From Streptomyces rhizosphaerihabitans (GTDB taxonomy: Bacteria; Actinomycetota; Actinomycetes; Streptomycetales; Streptomycetaceae), in contig NZ_JAODTZ010000007.1 of the NCBI RefSeq assembly GCF_025399795.1, positions 1 through 64,000 on the forward strand: 64,000 bases of DNA, written 5' to 3'. A model generated the notes under the pieces. The model saw nothing but the letters and a program-made list of their open reading frames with translations. It had not been told where the DNA came from and searched no databases. The stretch's first letter is position 1; each line of letters starts with the position of its first letter. The position numbers and the translations under genes were made by a program. Of the stretch, positions 23,636 through 32,919 are shown in pieces.

Positions 23636-25678
23636 ATGCATGAAATGATCAAAGGGTCGAACGTATCTCTCGCGACTTTGAGCGAGAACATCGATTCGGT
23701 GATCGTCAGTCTGAGCTGGGGGAGCTCGACCGGCGAAGGGGATGCCGATGTGTCCGTCCTGTTGCTGAACGTGAACGGTAAGGTCCGCAGCGACGCCGAC
23801 TTCCACTTCTACAACAACCCGGTGGCCGCAGACGGGAGCGTGCAGCTTCTGGGCAAGACGCCCACGGCGGACGGCAACGAGGACCGGATCAGCTTCGACC
23901 TGACCGCGGTGTCCTCCGAAGTCGATCGCATCGTCCTGGCCGCCAGCCGTTACGAGGGTGCTCGCTTCGGAGAGCTGGAGGGCGTGAAGCTGGCATTGTC
24001 GGACGGCGGAGGTGAGGAACTCCTCCGCTTCGCCATCGACGACGCCGATTCGGTGAGCGCGATCATCTTCGGCGAGTTGTACAGGCGTGCGGAAGAGTGG
24101 AAGTTCCGCGCCGTCGGTCAGGGCTACGATGCGGGCCTCGCCGGTCTGGCCACGGACTTCGGAGTCGACATCGACGACGATGCGACGGCCGAGGAGACGC
24201 TGGACGAGACCGTTGGCGACAACCAGGCGGACGCGACGGCAACAGTGTGGGCCGACGAACCCGAGCGGCAAGAGACGCTGAGGGCGGTCCCCTCCCCCCG
24301 TCAACCTGAAGGTGAAGCCCAGCCGAGGAAGTCGGCCGCGCGGCCTCGTACGGCCAAGAAGAAGGTCACCCTTCCCAAGGCGGCCAAGAAGGCGCTGGCG
24401 GAGAACGAGTCATGGAAAGACGCAAGGCTCTTCCCCGCGTCTGCGCTCAAGAGCGACCGGGAGCGTGAAACGCGTGCGACCTCGGTACTACTGTCCGTAA
24501 TGGCCCAGGTTCCTGAATTCGGCAGGAGGCTCACCGCCGCGTTCGGAGCGCCGGCCGGCCGCATGGAGACCTTCACAGAGGTCACCCTGCCGCACGGCGA
24601 CACCCCGCGGCGCCCCGATGGAGTGATCCGAGTCGCACGAGCCGGCAAGTTGTGGACGGCACTCGTCGAGACGAAGACCAACGGCAGCGCGCTCAAGGCC
24701 GATCAGGTACAGGCGTACATGGACATCGCCGCGCGCCGCGGCTACGAGGCCGTGATCACCCTGTCGAACGACGTTGCATTGGAGGGCAGCCCGCTCGTCG
24801 AGGTCAAGATCGACGGGAGGCGTAAACACAAAGTTGCCCTTTGGCACTTGTCATGGGCGGAGGTCGCCCATCAGGCACAGATGTTGATCAGGCACGAGGG
24901 CGTCGGCAATGCGGCGCACGCCTGGCTCCTCCAGGAACTGCTGCATTACTTGCGGCACGAGAACTCCGGCTGCCACGGCTTCCAGAACATGGGACCGGCA
25001 TGGGTGCCGGTGCGCAACGGAATCGACGACGAAACCCTCCGCCAGGGAGACCCGCGCGCGCTGGAGGTCGTCGAGAGCTGGGAGCGCCTCATCCGCCAGG
25101 TCTGCCTACGGCTGGGCGGCGAACTGGGGCAGAAAGTACTACCGGACCACCGCGCCAAGCGCGGAATCGATCCGAAAGTACTCCGCGCCCGCCTCGCAGA
25201 TCAGCTCTGTCTCGACGGGAGACTTCAATCGGAGCTGCGCATCGAGCAAACGCCCGGCGTCCTGGCGATCAGCGCCGACCTGCGTACAGGCAAGCTCCGC
25301 ACGTCCATCGAAATCCCGGCACCCGAGCAGGGCTACCCCCTGTCGTGGGCGAAGCGACTCGTCCGGCGCTTGGCCGAGGCACCGGCGGATCTTCACATCG
25401 AAACCCTCGTCGAAGGGGAGGCGGGCGGCCCACGGGGAACGCTCGAACGTCTCCGTCCCGAGCCGGCCGACCTGCTGCCCAAGGAGACCGGAACCCAGAT
25501 CGTCGGTTTCCGCCTGTCTCTCCTCAAGAGCATGGGAAGCAGCCGCGGGAACGCCGAGTCCGGCTTCATCCGCAGCGTCGACGACGCGGTGAACCGCTTC
25601 TACACCAGCGTGGCGGTCCATTTGGACGGTGCGCCACCTCGCCGCGCACCTTCGAAGGAAGAGACGACAACGGGCTGA
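23636..25678 (+). CDS. TerD-domain / PD-(D/E)XK nuclease fusion
   Basis: 680 residues from ATG 23636, with a GGGGGG run just upstream. Residues about 4-175 form a TerD domain: MIKGSNVSLATLSENIDSVIVSLSW, ADVSVLLLNVNGKV, DADFHFYNN, FGELEGVKLAL, AIIFGELYRRAEEWKFRAVGQG, a calcium-binding-type fold of the tellurite-resistance/stress family. A charged linker (about 185-265, Lys/Ala/Glu-rich) follows. The C-terminal part has a PD-(D/E)XK core: D328 in RRPDGVI, E345 and K347 in LVETKT, then DQVQAYMDIA. The remaining 300 residues are a mixed domain without recognised motifs. Position as cargo between int and attR, plus nuclease motif, suggests host defence; inference. Confidence 0.8.
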   Translation: MHEMIKGSNVSLATLSENIDSVIVSLSWGSSTGEGDADVSVLLLNVNGKVRSDADFHFYNNPVAADGSVQLLGKTPTADGNEDRISFDLTAVSSEVDRIVLAASRYEGARFGELEGVKLALSDGGGEELLRFAIDDADSVSAIIFGELYRRAEEWKFRAVGQGYDAGLAGLATDFGVDIDDDATAEETLDETVGDNQADATATVWADEPERQETLRAVPSPRQPEGEAQPRKSAARPRTAKKKVTLPKAAKKALAENESWKDARLFPASALKSDRERETRATSVLLSVMAQVPEFGRRLTAAFGAPAGRMETFTEVTLPHGDTPRRPDGVIRVARAGKLWTALVETKTNGSALKADQVQAYMDIAARRGYEAVITLSNDVALEGSPLVEVKIDGRRKHKVALWHLSWAEVAHQAQMLIRHEGVGNAAHAWLLQELLHYLRHENSGCHGFQNMGPAWVPVRNGIDDETLRQGDPRALEVVESWERLIRQVCLRLGGELGQKVLPDHRAKRGIDPKVLRARLADQLCLDGRLQSELRIEQTPGVLAISADLRTGKLRTSIEIPAPEQGYPLSWAKRLVRRLAEAPADLHIETLVEGEAGGPRGTLERLRPEPADLLPKETGTQIVGFRLSLLKSMGSSRGNAESGFIRSVDDAVNRFYTSVAVHLDGAPPRRAPSKEETTTG

Positions 25679-25710
25679 GGCTCAGCGATCAGCTTTGCCG
25701 ACTCGGACGT

Positions 25711-25989
25711 TCGGTCATCCGTCGGGCGTGGCGCAGTGCGCGCAAAGCGGTCCTGCCCCCGCACGTCTTCGACGTCGCCCACAGGAAGGCGGGTTACGAC
25801 AACCGGCACACGTGCCTGACGAAGTGGCTCAACGACGGGATCCCGCCCGCTCAGGTGGCGGACTGGGCCGGGAACAGCATGCCGGTGCTGCTGGCCACCT
25901 ACGCGCGGTGCGTTGAAGGGCAGCTGCCTGACCTGAAAAGGCGCCTCGAAGACGCCGGAGATCTTCCCGAGCCACCCGACCCGGGCTGA
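25711..25989 (+). pseudogene. Integrase 3'-end fragment
   Basis: Encodes SVIRRAWRSARKAV... to the end (PDLKRRLEDAGDLP), the last 93 codons of an integrase nearly identical to the 21753 gene, in frame and without its first 370 codons. The second catalytic arginine is changed to cysteine (DNRHTCLTKW), so even a fused form would be inactive. Homology starts 32 bp after the TerD-nuclease stop. Left by recombination between related elements or by a second integration at the tRNA. Confidence 0.85.
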
Positions 25990-26059
25990 GGTCTCCGGCC
26001 GAAAACTTCGACACGTATTCGACACGGCCACCCGCGAAAACCCGGCGACAGCCGGACGG

Positions 26060-26099
26060 CCCCGGACCTTCCCCTTGATCGTCAGGGAGGTGTTCGGGG
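26060..26099 (+). terminator. Hairpin after integrase fragment
   Basis: CCCCGGACCTTCCC / GGGAGGTGTTCGGGG type stem around TTGATCGTCA, homologous to the terminator at 23221. Confidence 0.55.
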
Positions 26100-26126
26100 C
26101 TTCGCGGTATCGAGTGAAACATGTCC

Positions 26127-26214
26127 TGACCAGCAAAAAGCCCTCCCGAATGGGAGGGCGGAGACTGGCGCCCCCGGCAGGACTCGAACCTGCGGCCAAG
26201 CGCTTAGAAGGCGC
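26127..26214. other. Right attachment site (attR), tRNA-Arg side
   Basis: 88 bp shared with 5461-5548 (one mismatch). It covers the tRNA downstream hairpin and the tRNA 3' half to the anticodon arm. Together they mark the ends of a 20.7-kb element. Confidence 0.85.
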
Positions 26215-26241
26215 CTGCTCTATCCACTGAGCTACGGGGGC
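26166..26241 (-). tRNA. tRNA-Arg (anticodon UCU)
   Basis: 76 nt including an encoded CCA end. Acceptor stem GCCCCCG / CGGGGGC, D arm with GCTCAGTGGATAGAGC, anticodon stem GGCGC / GCGCT with loop CTTCTAA (anticodon TCT, reading AGA), T arm with GGTTCGAGTCC. A rare-codon tRNA for a high-GC genome. It is the integration target of the AICE, which rebuilds its 3' end. A hairpin (CCCTCCC / GGGAGGG, 26140-26158) downstream is its terminator. Confidence 0.97.
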
Positions 26242-26551
26242 CGGGTGTGTCGGCCTGTGTCCTGGTGCCCGGGTGTGGGCTGATCCGCGACCTTGCCGGG
26301 GACAAGAATAGGGCTCCCGCATCCCTGTCCCTCACGCTTCGCCTCCGTGGCTCATTGTGGAGGTTCAGTGAAGCGGTCCTGATAATCGCAGGCGGGTACG
26401 AATCGTGCACCGCTTTTGGCGTCTCGCGCATCGGGTGTTGTGCACTCGTTATGCCTGCGCCCCAGTCATCCCTTCCGCCCCGTGTGTCCTGTCGGCGCGC
26501 AGACATACCCATATGCTTCAGAAAGACTCCAAAATTGGGCATTCTTCGCAT

Positions 26552-28159
26552 GTGGTGACCTTGGACGTACGGCCTCAGCTGCTCGACGCACTTTCCGCCC
26601 TGCGCGACCGTGTCGCCGCCGCACGCTTTCCGCTGCCCCTGGCAGGGGCTCCACGCGCGCGTGCCAACCGCGATGAACTGCTCGCACAGCTCGACGACTA
26701 TTTGGTGCCCCGGTTGAGAGAACCCGAAGCACCCCTTCTCGCCGTCATCGGAGGGTCCACCGGTGCCGGCAAGTCGACCCTCGTCAACTCCCTTGTGGGG
26801 CGCCGGGTCAGCGAAGCGGGCGTACTGCGCCCGACGACCCGGACACCGGTGCTGGTGTGCCATCCGGAGGACCATCACTGGTTCAGCGGCATGCGCGTAC
26901 TGCCCCAGCTCACGCGTGTGTGGGTGCCCCATCAGGAATCCGGCGACGATCTTCCCGCCCTCACCGACAGCGGGGAGCGTGTGTTGCGTATCGAGACCGC
27001 CGACACGCTCCCCCGCGGCCTCGCCCTCCTCGACGCGCCCGACGTCGACTCCCTGGTGGCCGATAATCGGGTGCTGGCCGCCGAACTGATCTGCGCGGCC
27101 GACATCTGGGTGATGGTCACCACGGCCGCGCGGTACGCCGACGCCGTGCCGTGGCATCTGCTGCGTACCGCCAAGGAACAGAAGGCGACCTTGGTGACGG
27201 TCCTGGACCGGGTGCCGCATCAGGTGGTGTCCGAGGTCTCGCGGCAGTACGGCGCCCTGCTCGCCAAGGCGGGACTCGGTGAGGCACCCCGCTTCACCGT
27301 GCCCGAACTGCCCGAGTCCGCCTGGGGTGGCGGCCTGTTGCCCGCCACGGCCGTCGCACCGCTGCGTACATGGCTCACGCACCAGGCCCAGGACCCGGGA
27401 GCCCGCCACGGGGCGATGGCGCGTACCGCCCACGGTGTCCTCGACTCCCTGAAGTCGCGGATGCCGGAACTGGCCAGCGCCGCCGCCGCTCAGTACGCGG
27501 CCGCGACGCGGCTGACCGCGGCCGTCGACGGGGCGTACGACAGCGAGCACACACGCGCGAAGGGACGTCTGCAGGCCGGGGCCGTGCTCTCCGGGGACGC
27601 TCTCAAGCGCTGGCGTGCCTATCCCCTCGACTGCACCACCGAGGAACTGCTGGACGCCCTCGTGGAGAGCCTGTCCGCCCTGCTGCTGTGTTCTGTCACG
27701 GCCGCCGACGAACGCGTGGACGACGCCTGGCGCCGCGAACCGGCCGCGGGCGCGCCGGGGCTGACGGATCGCGATCCGACGCTGGAGAGCGCCGAGCACC
27801 GGATCGGTCTGGCCGTACGACGATGGCGGCGCGTCCTGGAGGAGTACGCCGAGGACGAAGTGCGCGACCTCGACAAGAGTGTCGCGCCGGACCCCGCGGT
27901 GGTGGCCGCGCTGGTCGCCACGGCTCTCCTGGGCGGCCGGAGGGCGCGCAGCGCGGGAGAGGGGCTTGCCGAGCGGATCGGGGCGCACGGCGCGCTGCGG
28001 CTGCGCGACAAGGGCGGCCGACTTCTCACGGACCTCGTCGACAAGGCCCTGCAGATCGAACGCGAGCGCCGTCTCGCACCCCTTGAAGCGCTCGACGTCC
28101 ATCCAGAACCCCAGGCCGAACTCATCGCCGCGCTGTCCGTACTGCAGAAGGAGAGGTGA
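26552..28159 (+). CDS. dynA: Dynamin-like GTPase DynA
   Basis: About 535 residues if it starts at GTG 26552 ([21 protein letters not shown]); an ATG at 26513 is an alternative. GTPase motifs: G1 [10 protein letters not shown] at about 67-76, G2 region RPTTRTPV, G3 DAPDVDSL at about 160-167; G4 is not canonical (VLDRVPHQ). The C-terminal half is helical. In Streptomyces DynA and DynB, encoded together, stabilise FtsZ ladders in sporulation septation. Here it overlaps dynB by GTGA, and ssbB follows, the same order as in S. coelicolor and S. venezuelae as I recall it. Confidence 0.85.
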   Translation: MVTLDVRPQLLDALSALRDRVAAARFPLPLAGAPRARANRDELLAQLDDYLVPRLREPEAPLLAVIGGSTGAGKSTLVNSLVGRRVSEAGVLRPTTRTPVLVCHPEDHHWFSGMRVLPQLTRVWVPHQESGDDLPALTDSGERVLRIETADTLPRGLALLDAPDVDSLVADNRVLAAELICAADIWVMVTTAARYADAVPWHLLRTAKEQKATLVTVLDRVPHQVVSEVSRQYGALLAKAGLGEAPRFTVPELPESAWGGGLLPATAVAPLRTWLTHQAQDPGARHGAMARTAHGVLDSLKSRMPELASAAAAQYAAATRLTAAVDGAYDSEHTRAKGRLQAGAVLSGDALKRWRAYPLDCTTEELLDALVESLSALLLCSVTAADERVDDAWRREPAAGAPGLTDRDPTLESAEHRIGLAVRRWRRVLEEYAEDEVRDLDKSVAPDPAVVAALVATALLGGRRARSAGEGLAERIGAHGALRLRDKGGRLLTDLVDKALQIERERRLAPLEALDVHPEPQAELIAALSVLQKER

Positions 28160-30312
28160 CCGCGGTGACTGCCGTGACTGACCACACGGATCAGGCCGAC
28201 CGCCCCGGAGACGAGCGACCCGAAAACGGCCGTCCCGGAAACGGCCGTCCCGCAGATGGTCGTTCCACAGATGGTCGTCCCGGAGAGGACCACTCCGAAG
28301 ACGGTGCCCCCGAAAGCGCCTCCTCCGGGGCGGCCGTCTCGGGCACCGCGGGCACCGGGAGCGACAACCGTGCCGGAGACACCGAGACCACTTCGGAGAA
28401 CCGTTCTGAGAACGGTCCGCCCGGCGCGCCAAGCTCCGGGGCGGGGTCCCCTGAGGACTCTCAGGAAGCAAATCGGGGCGGGAGCGGCAAGACCGCGCCG
28501 AACGGCGGCGCGGCCGGACAGGGCACCCGGCAGGACGCGTCCGAATCGGAGCCCCGCGCGCGGGGGGAGGGCAACGACCCCACGCGCGCGGAGGAAGGAC
28601 CCGTCTGGGACGACGGCCTCATCGCGCGACGCGTGACCGAGGCGGCCCCCGGCCGGTACCAGACGCCGTTGGTGGAGGCCAAAGCCACTGTCCCGGCGGT
28701 GCCGGCCCCCCTCGCGTACGACGGGCCGTTGCGCTCACGCCTGGACGCCCTGCGCGAACTGGTGGGCCTCTCCCGCGCCCGTCTCGACAGCAGGACGCTC
28801 GCCGAGGCGGGCCGGGTCCTGGACGAGGCGGCGGCCCGCCGCAGGCTCTCCGGGGAGCACACCGTCGTCGCCATCGCCGGGGCCACGGGCAGCGGCAAAT
28901 CACAGCTCTTCAACGCGCTCGCGGGCGTGGCCATTTCGGAGACCGGCGTGCGCAGGCCGACCACCGCGGCACCCATCGCCTGCACCTGGAGCGACGGCGC
29001 GGCCACCCTCATCGACCGGCTCGGCATCCCCGGGCGGCTGCGCAGACGCCCGCTGCAGAGCGCGGAGGCGGAGGCACAGCTGCGCGGCCTGGTCCTGGTC
29101 GACCTGCCCGACCACGACTCCGCGGCCGTCCAGCACCGCGAACAGGTGGACCGCGTCCTGGCGCTCGTCGACGCGGTGATCTGGGTGGTGGATCCGGAGA
29201 AGTACGCGGACGCCGTCCTCCACGAGCGCTATCTGCGGCCCCTGGCCGGGCACGCGGAGGTCACCTTCGTGGTCCTCAACCAGGTGGACCGGCTCCCCGG
29301 CGAAGCCGCGGACCAGGTGCTCGACGATCTGCGGCGGCTGCTCGACGAGGACGGCATCGCACTCGGCGAGTACGGCGAACCGGGCGCGACCGTCCTCTCG
29401 CTGTCCGCGCTCACCGGGGCCGGAGTCCCCGAACTACGCGAATGTCTCGGCCAGTTCGTGGCAGAACGCGGCGCCGCCGCACGGCGGATCTCGGCCGATC
29501 TCGACGCGGCCGCCGCACGGTTGCGCCCCGTCTACGCGGCCGGTCGGCGGGTCGGGCTCAGCGAGGAGGCGCGCGACGAATTCGCGGACCGGCTCGCGGA
29601 CGCGGTGGGCGCCGTGGCGAGCGGTGAGGCCGCCGAGCGGGCCTGGCGCCGCAACGCCAACCGCGCCTGCGGCACGCCCTGGCTGCGGCTGTGGCGCTGG
29701 TATCTGGACCGGCGCGAACCCCCGACCGGACGTCTGCCCGTGCGCGCTCCCGCGGACGAGGAGGCCACCGCGCGCCAGCGCGTCGAACAAGCGGTGCGAA
29801 CGGTCGCGGACCGGGCCGCGTACGGGCTTCCCGCGCCCTGGGCGCAGGCGGTGCGCGAGGCGGCCGTACGCGGCGCGCAGGGGCTGCCCGAGGCGCTGGA
29901 CGACATGGCGGCACGCGCGACGACACCGGCGGGACGGCCGCCGCGGCCCGGCTGGTGGCCCGTCGCGGTGCTGGCGCAGGCCGCGATGACGATCCTCCAG
30001 GTCATCGGTGGGCTCTGGCTGGTGGGACAGATCATCGGGGTCATGTCACCGAACCTCGGGGTTCCTGTGCTGCTGATGGTTTCGGGGATCGTCGGCGGCC
30101 CGGTCGTCGAGTGGGGCAGCAGAATGGCGGCGCGCGGACCGGCCCGGCGTTACGGCCTAGAAGCGGAACGCCGATTGCGCGAGGCGGCCGCCGGGTGCGG
30201 AAGAGCCCGGGTACTGGATCCCGTGGCCGCGGAACTGCTGCGGTACCGCGAGGTGCGGGAGCAGTACGGGCGGGTCCTGGGGACGGCGACGGCGGGCGCC
30301 CCGGTCAGGTGA
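28156..30312 (+). CDS. dynB: Dynamin-like GTPase DynB, membrane-anchored
   Basis: 718 residues. Residues 1-145 are low complexity (Asp/Gly/Arg/Pro/Ser repeats such as [18 protein letters not shown]). GTPase core: G1 [11 protein letters not shown] at about 241-251, G3 DLPDHDS at about 316, G4 NQVD at about 375. Two membrane segments near the end ([20 protein letters not shown] and [16 protein letters not shown], about 605-660) form a hairpin, with a short C-terminal tail inside. DynB is the integral membrane member of the DynAB pair and brings DynA and FtsZ to the septum. Start by GTGA overlap with dynA. Confidence 0.87.
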   Translation: MTAVTAVTDHTDQADRPGDERPENGRPGNGRPADGRSTDGRPGEDHSEDGAPESASSGAAVSGTAGTGSDNRAGDTETTSENRSENGPPGAPSSGAGSPEDSQEANRGGSGKTAPNGGAAGQGTRQDASESEPRARGEGNDPTRAEEGPVWDDGLIARRVTEAAPGRYQTPLVEAKATVPAVPAPLAYDGPLRSRLDALRELVGLSRARLDSRTLAEAGRVLDEAAARRRLSGEHTVVAIAGATGSGKSQLFNALAGVAISETGVRRPTTAAPIACTWSDGAATLIDRLGIPGRLRRRPLQSAEAEAQLRGLVLVDLPDHDSAAVQHREQVDRVLALVDAVIWVVDPEKYADAVLHERYLRPLAGHAEVTFVVLNQVDRLPGEAADQVLDDLRRLLDEDGIALGEYGEPGATVLSLSALTGAGVPELRECLGQFVAERGAAARRISADLDAAAARLRPVYAAGRRVGLSEEARDEFADRLADAVGAVASGEAAERAWRRNANRACGTPWLRLWRWYLDRREPPTGRLPVRAPADEEATARQRVEQAVRTVADRAAYGLPAPWAQAVREAAVRGAQGLPEALDDMAARATTPAGRPPRPGWWPVAVLAQAAMTILQVIGGLWLVGQIIGVMSPNLGVPVLLMVSGIVGGPVVEWGSRMAARGPARRYGLEAERRLREAAAGCGRARVLDPVAAELLRYREVREQYGRVLGTATAGAPVR

Positions 30313-30532
30313 CGCGAATGCCCCGGCCGAGTTCGGCAGGCGCCCCGGTCGGATGACCCGGGTACCCGGGTGGGATGACGTGGGTGCCCCGGTCGGGTGA
30401 CGCGGTTTTCCACAACCTGCCGGTAGTGCACAGCACCCAGCGGGCCGGGCCCGGCGGAGGCAGTCTGATCCCGCGGCGATCGCAGCGCATGCGCTCGCCG
30501 CGGCAGACGTATTCGCACGGGAGGGATTCACG

Positions 30533-31000
30533 ATGAACGAGACGATGGTGTGCGCGGTGGGCAACGTGGCGACACGGCCCGTGTACCGGGAATCGGCGAA
30601 CGGCGCGTCGGCGCGGTTCCGGCTGGCGGTGACCTCGCGGTACTGGGACCGCGAGAAGAGCGGGTGGACGGACGGGCACACCAACTTCTTCACGGTGTGG
30701 GCCAATCGCGCGCTCGCGACGAACGTGGGGGCCTCGGTGTCGGTGGGCGATCCCGTCATCGTGCAGGGCAGGCTGAAGGTGCGCAGCGAGACACGTGACG
30801 GGGAGAGCTGGACGTCGGCGGACATCGACGCGGTGGCGATCGGCCACGACCTGTCCCGCGGTACGTCGGCGTTCCGGCGTCCGTCCAAGGAGGGCGAGCC
30901 GGCTCCGGCGCACCGTCCCGAGCCCAGTTGGGAATCGGCGCCGGACGCCCGGCCCGAGGACGCATCCCAACAGCATCCCGAACCTGCCGGAGTGACGTGA
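30533..31000 (+). CDS. ssbB: Single-stranded DNA-binding protein SsbB
   Basis: 155 residues; OB fold at about 1-105 (MNETMVCAVGNVATRPVYRE, ARFRLAVTSRYWDR, TNFFTVWANRALATNV, VGDPVIVQGRLKVR) and an acidic/Pro-rich tail that lacks the DDDxPF tip of the housekeeping Ssb. That matches Streptomyces SsbB, the paralogue needed for chromosome segregation during sporulation. GGGAGG lies 9 bp before the ATG. It is 220 bp downstream of dynB and followed by a long hairpin. Confidence 0.88.
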   Translation: MNETMVCAVGNVATRPVYRESANGASARFRLAVTSRYWDREKSGWTDGHTNFFTVWANRALATNVGASVSVGDPVIVQGRLKVRSETRDGESWTSADIDAVAIGHDLSRGTSAFRRPSKEGEPAPAHRPEPSWESAPDARPEDASQQHPEPAGVT

Positions 31001-31036
31001 TGTCAGAGAGAGCAACGATCTGACCGAACTGCGGCT

Positions 31037-31080
31037 TATCGACAAATACACAGCGACCGACCCTCGTGGATTTGTCGATA
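31037..31080 (+). terminator. Long hairpin after ssbB
   Basis: Perfect 11-bp stem TATCGACAAAT / ATTTGTCGATA with a 22-nt loop. AT-rich for this genome. Likely the ssbB terminator, though the location upstream of the next gene also allows a regulatory role. Confidence 0.6.
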
Positions 31081-31103
31081 GGCGCAGCTCAAAGACGTGA
31101 TCG

Positions 31104-31134
31104 CGATAACGATTCCGAGTCGGATCGGTTATCG
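31104..31134. promoter_or_regulatory. Palindrome upstream of thioester adhesin
   Basis: CGATAAC...GTTATCG with an inner GATTCCGA / TCGGATC, an almost perfect 31-bp inverted repeat about 125 bp before the next gene's start. Candidate operator of the surface-protein gene. Confidence 0.45.
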
Positions 31135-31258
31135 GATGACATGACCGGGGGGAGCGATGCAGCGCTTCTTTAGGATGCCGAACACAGCTCTCGGGGCTTC
31201 TGATTCTGCTGGCGGGACCGTCCCCCATGTCAAAGGGTCCTGCTCGAAGGGGAATTCT

Positions 31259-32662
31259 GTGTCTTCTGCGTTCTCTGTGTTGTCCGCGCGCGGTCGAGGG
31301 GCAGCCCGCCTCGCCGCCGTGGCGTTGGTGTGGGGGCTCGCGACCGCGGGGACGATCGCCGCAGCCGGTACGGCCGCCGCCGACGAAACCCCGCAGAGCC
31401 AGGGCGGAGCGACCGCCACCATAGGCGACCTGAAGACATACGGGTCGGCGGTCATTCATGAGAACGGCGAGGACTCCTGGGTCTCGGCCGGCCTGTTCGA
31501 GATGTCCGTCGACAACGGCGGCATGCTGCAGACCTATTGCATCGACCTCCACAACCCGACACAGCGGGACGCCAAGTACCAGGAGACCTCCTGGAGCGGC
31601 ACATCGCTGAACGGCAACAAGGACGCGGGCAGGATCCGCTGGATCCTGCAGAACTCCTACCCGCAGGTGAACGACCTGGCGGCACTGGCCCAGAAGGCCG
31701 GTGTCACCGGCCTCACCGAGCAGGACGCGGCAGCCGGCACCCAGGTGGCGATCTGGCGGTACTCCGACGGCGCCGACGTGGACGCCATGGACCCGCCGGC
31801 GGAGAAGCTCGCGGACTATCTGCAGAAGAACGCGCGGAACCTGCCGGAGCCCGAGGCCTCGCTGACGGTCGCCCCGACCGCTGTCTCCGGCCACGCGGGC
31901 GAGCGTCTGGGCCCGGTCTCGGTGCACACCAACGCGAGCAGCGTGACGGTGACACCACCCACGGACACCGCCGCCAGTGGGGTGAAGATCGTCGACAAGG
32001 ACGGCAAGGCGGTCACCTCCGCGGTCGACGGCAGCCTGCTCTTCTTCGACGTGCCGAAGGACAGCGCGGACGGTTCCGCCTCGCTCACCGTGCAGGCCTC
32101 CACGACCGTGCCGGTCGGCCGCGCCTTCACCTCGGAGACCCGCAGCCAGACGCAGATCCTCGCGGGCTCCAGCGAGTCCACGGTCTCCGCCACGGCGACC
32201 GCGAACTGGGCGGCGAAGGGCGCGATACCTGCCCTGTCCGCCCGGAAGAACTGTGCCAAGGGCGGCGTGGACATCACGGCGGCCAACAAGGGCGACGCGG
32301 CGTTCACGTTCGAGCTGATGGGCGTCGAGCACACCATCGCGGCGGGCGCGTCCCAGACGGTCACCGTCCCGCTGCAGGAGGACCAGGCGTACGACTTCAC
32401 GATCGGTGGCCAGAACGGCGTCGAGAAGCGGTTCAAGGGCGTACTGGACTGCAAGACCCAGGGCGCCGCGAGCGACGTCTCGACGCAGACGCTCAGCGAG
32501 CCTAGCCCGGCGTCGGTGGGCGGCACCTCCGGGACCGACCTCGCCGAGACCGGCGGCTCCGGCGCGACTCCGATCATCGCGGGTGCGGCCATCGCCCTCG
32601 TCCTGATCGGCGGGGCCGTGGTGGTCTTCGTCCGCAGGAAGCAGACACCGCCGCAGGCCTGA
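31259..32662 (+). CDS. Thioester-domain (TQXA) LAETG surface protein
   Basis: 467 residues from GTG 31259 (AAGGGGA upstream). Signal peptide at about 1-43 (ARLAAVALVWGLATAGTIAAAGTAAADE). The thioester domain has the cysteine in LQTYCIDL at about 93 and the glutamine in GTQVAIW at about 162, which form an internal thioester for covalent attachment to surfaces or other proteins. Beta-sandwich repeats follow, then LAETGG at about 430, a membrane segment (PIIAGAAIALVLIGGAVVVFV) and RRKQ, a sortase (SrtE-type) signal. It should be wall-linked and may act in hyphal adhesion beside the chaplins. Confidence 0.9.
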   Translation: MSSAFSVLSARGRGAARLAAVALVWGLATAGTIAAAGTAAADETPQSQGGATATIGDLKTYGSAVIHENGEDSWVSAGLFEMSVDNGGMLQTYCIDLHNPTQRDAKYQETSWSGTSLNGNKDAGRIRWILQNSYPQVNDLAALAQKAGVTGLTEQDAAAGTQVAIWRYSDGADVDAMDPPAEKLADYLQKNARNLPEPEASLTVAPTAVSGHAGERLGPVSVHTNASSVTVTPPTDTAASGVKIVDKDGKAVTSAVDGSLLFFDVPKDSADGSASLTVQASTTVPVGRAFTSETRSQTQILAGSSESTVSATATANWAAKGAIPALSARKNCAKGGVDITAANKGDAAFTFELMGVEHTIAAGASQTVTVPLQEDQAYDFTIGGQNGVEKRFKGVLDCKTQGAASDVSTQTLSEPSPASVGGTSGTDLAETGGSGATPIIAGAAIALVLIGGAVVVFVRRKQTPPQA

Positions 32663-32726
32663 TCGGCACGGCATCTCGGCGCCACTCGGCTCGCCGGCCA
32701 CACCGCTGCTCTGCTCCCCGGCATCC

Positions 32727-32804
32727 CCGGGCCACCGGGCCACCGGGCCACCGGGCCACCGGGCCACCGGGCCACCGGGCCACCGGGCCACCGGGCCACC
32801 GGGG
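32727..32804. repeat. 9-bp tandem repeat (CCGGGCCAC)
   Basis: Eight to nine perfect head-to-tail copies of CCGGGCCAC between two convergent genes. Could vary by slippage between strains; may also fold as a transcription-stopping structure. Confidence 0.9.
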
Positions 32805-32919
32805 AGGGTACGGCCACGGCATCGCGCGTGGTGATCCGCGAGGTACGGGAGTGTGGCCGTAGGGACCTTCCGCCCCGCCGACGGAAGTTGACCGCGGCGG
32901 GGCGGCGTCCGCACAGCGG

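Noticed and set aside
26204..28471. Long minus-strand frame (755 codons) over dynA
   Set aside because: Opposite to a GTPase with G1 and G3 motifs; no start site or domain.
32727..32804. 9-bp tandem array considered as CRISPR or replication iteron
   Set aside because: No spacers and no replication gene nearby; a simple minisatellite between convergent genes.
30305..32914. Long minus-strand frame (869 codons) over ssbB and the thioester adhesin
   Set aside because: Opposite to two well-supported genes; includes the 9-bp tandem repeat translated as GPVARWP runs, a sign of noncoding DNA.
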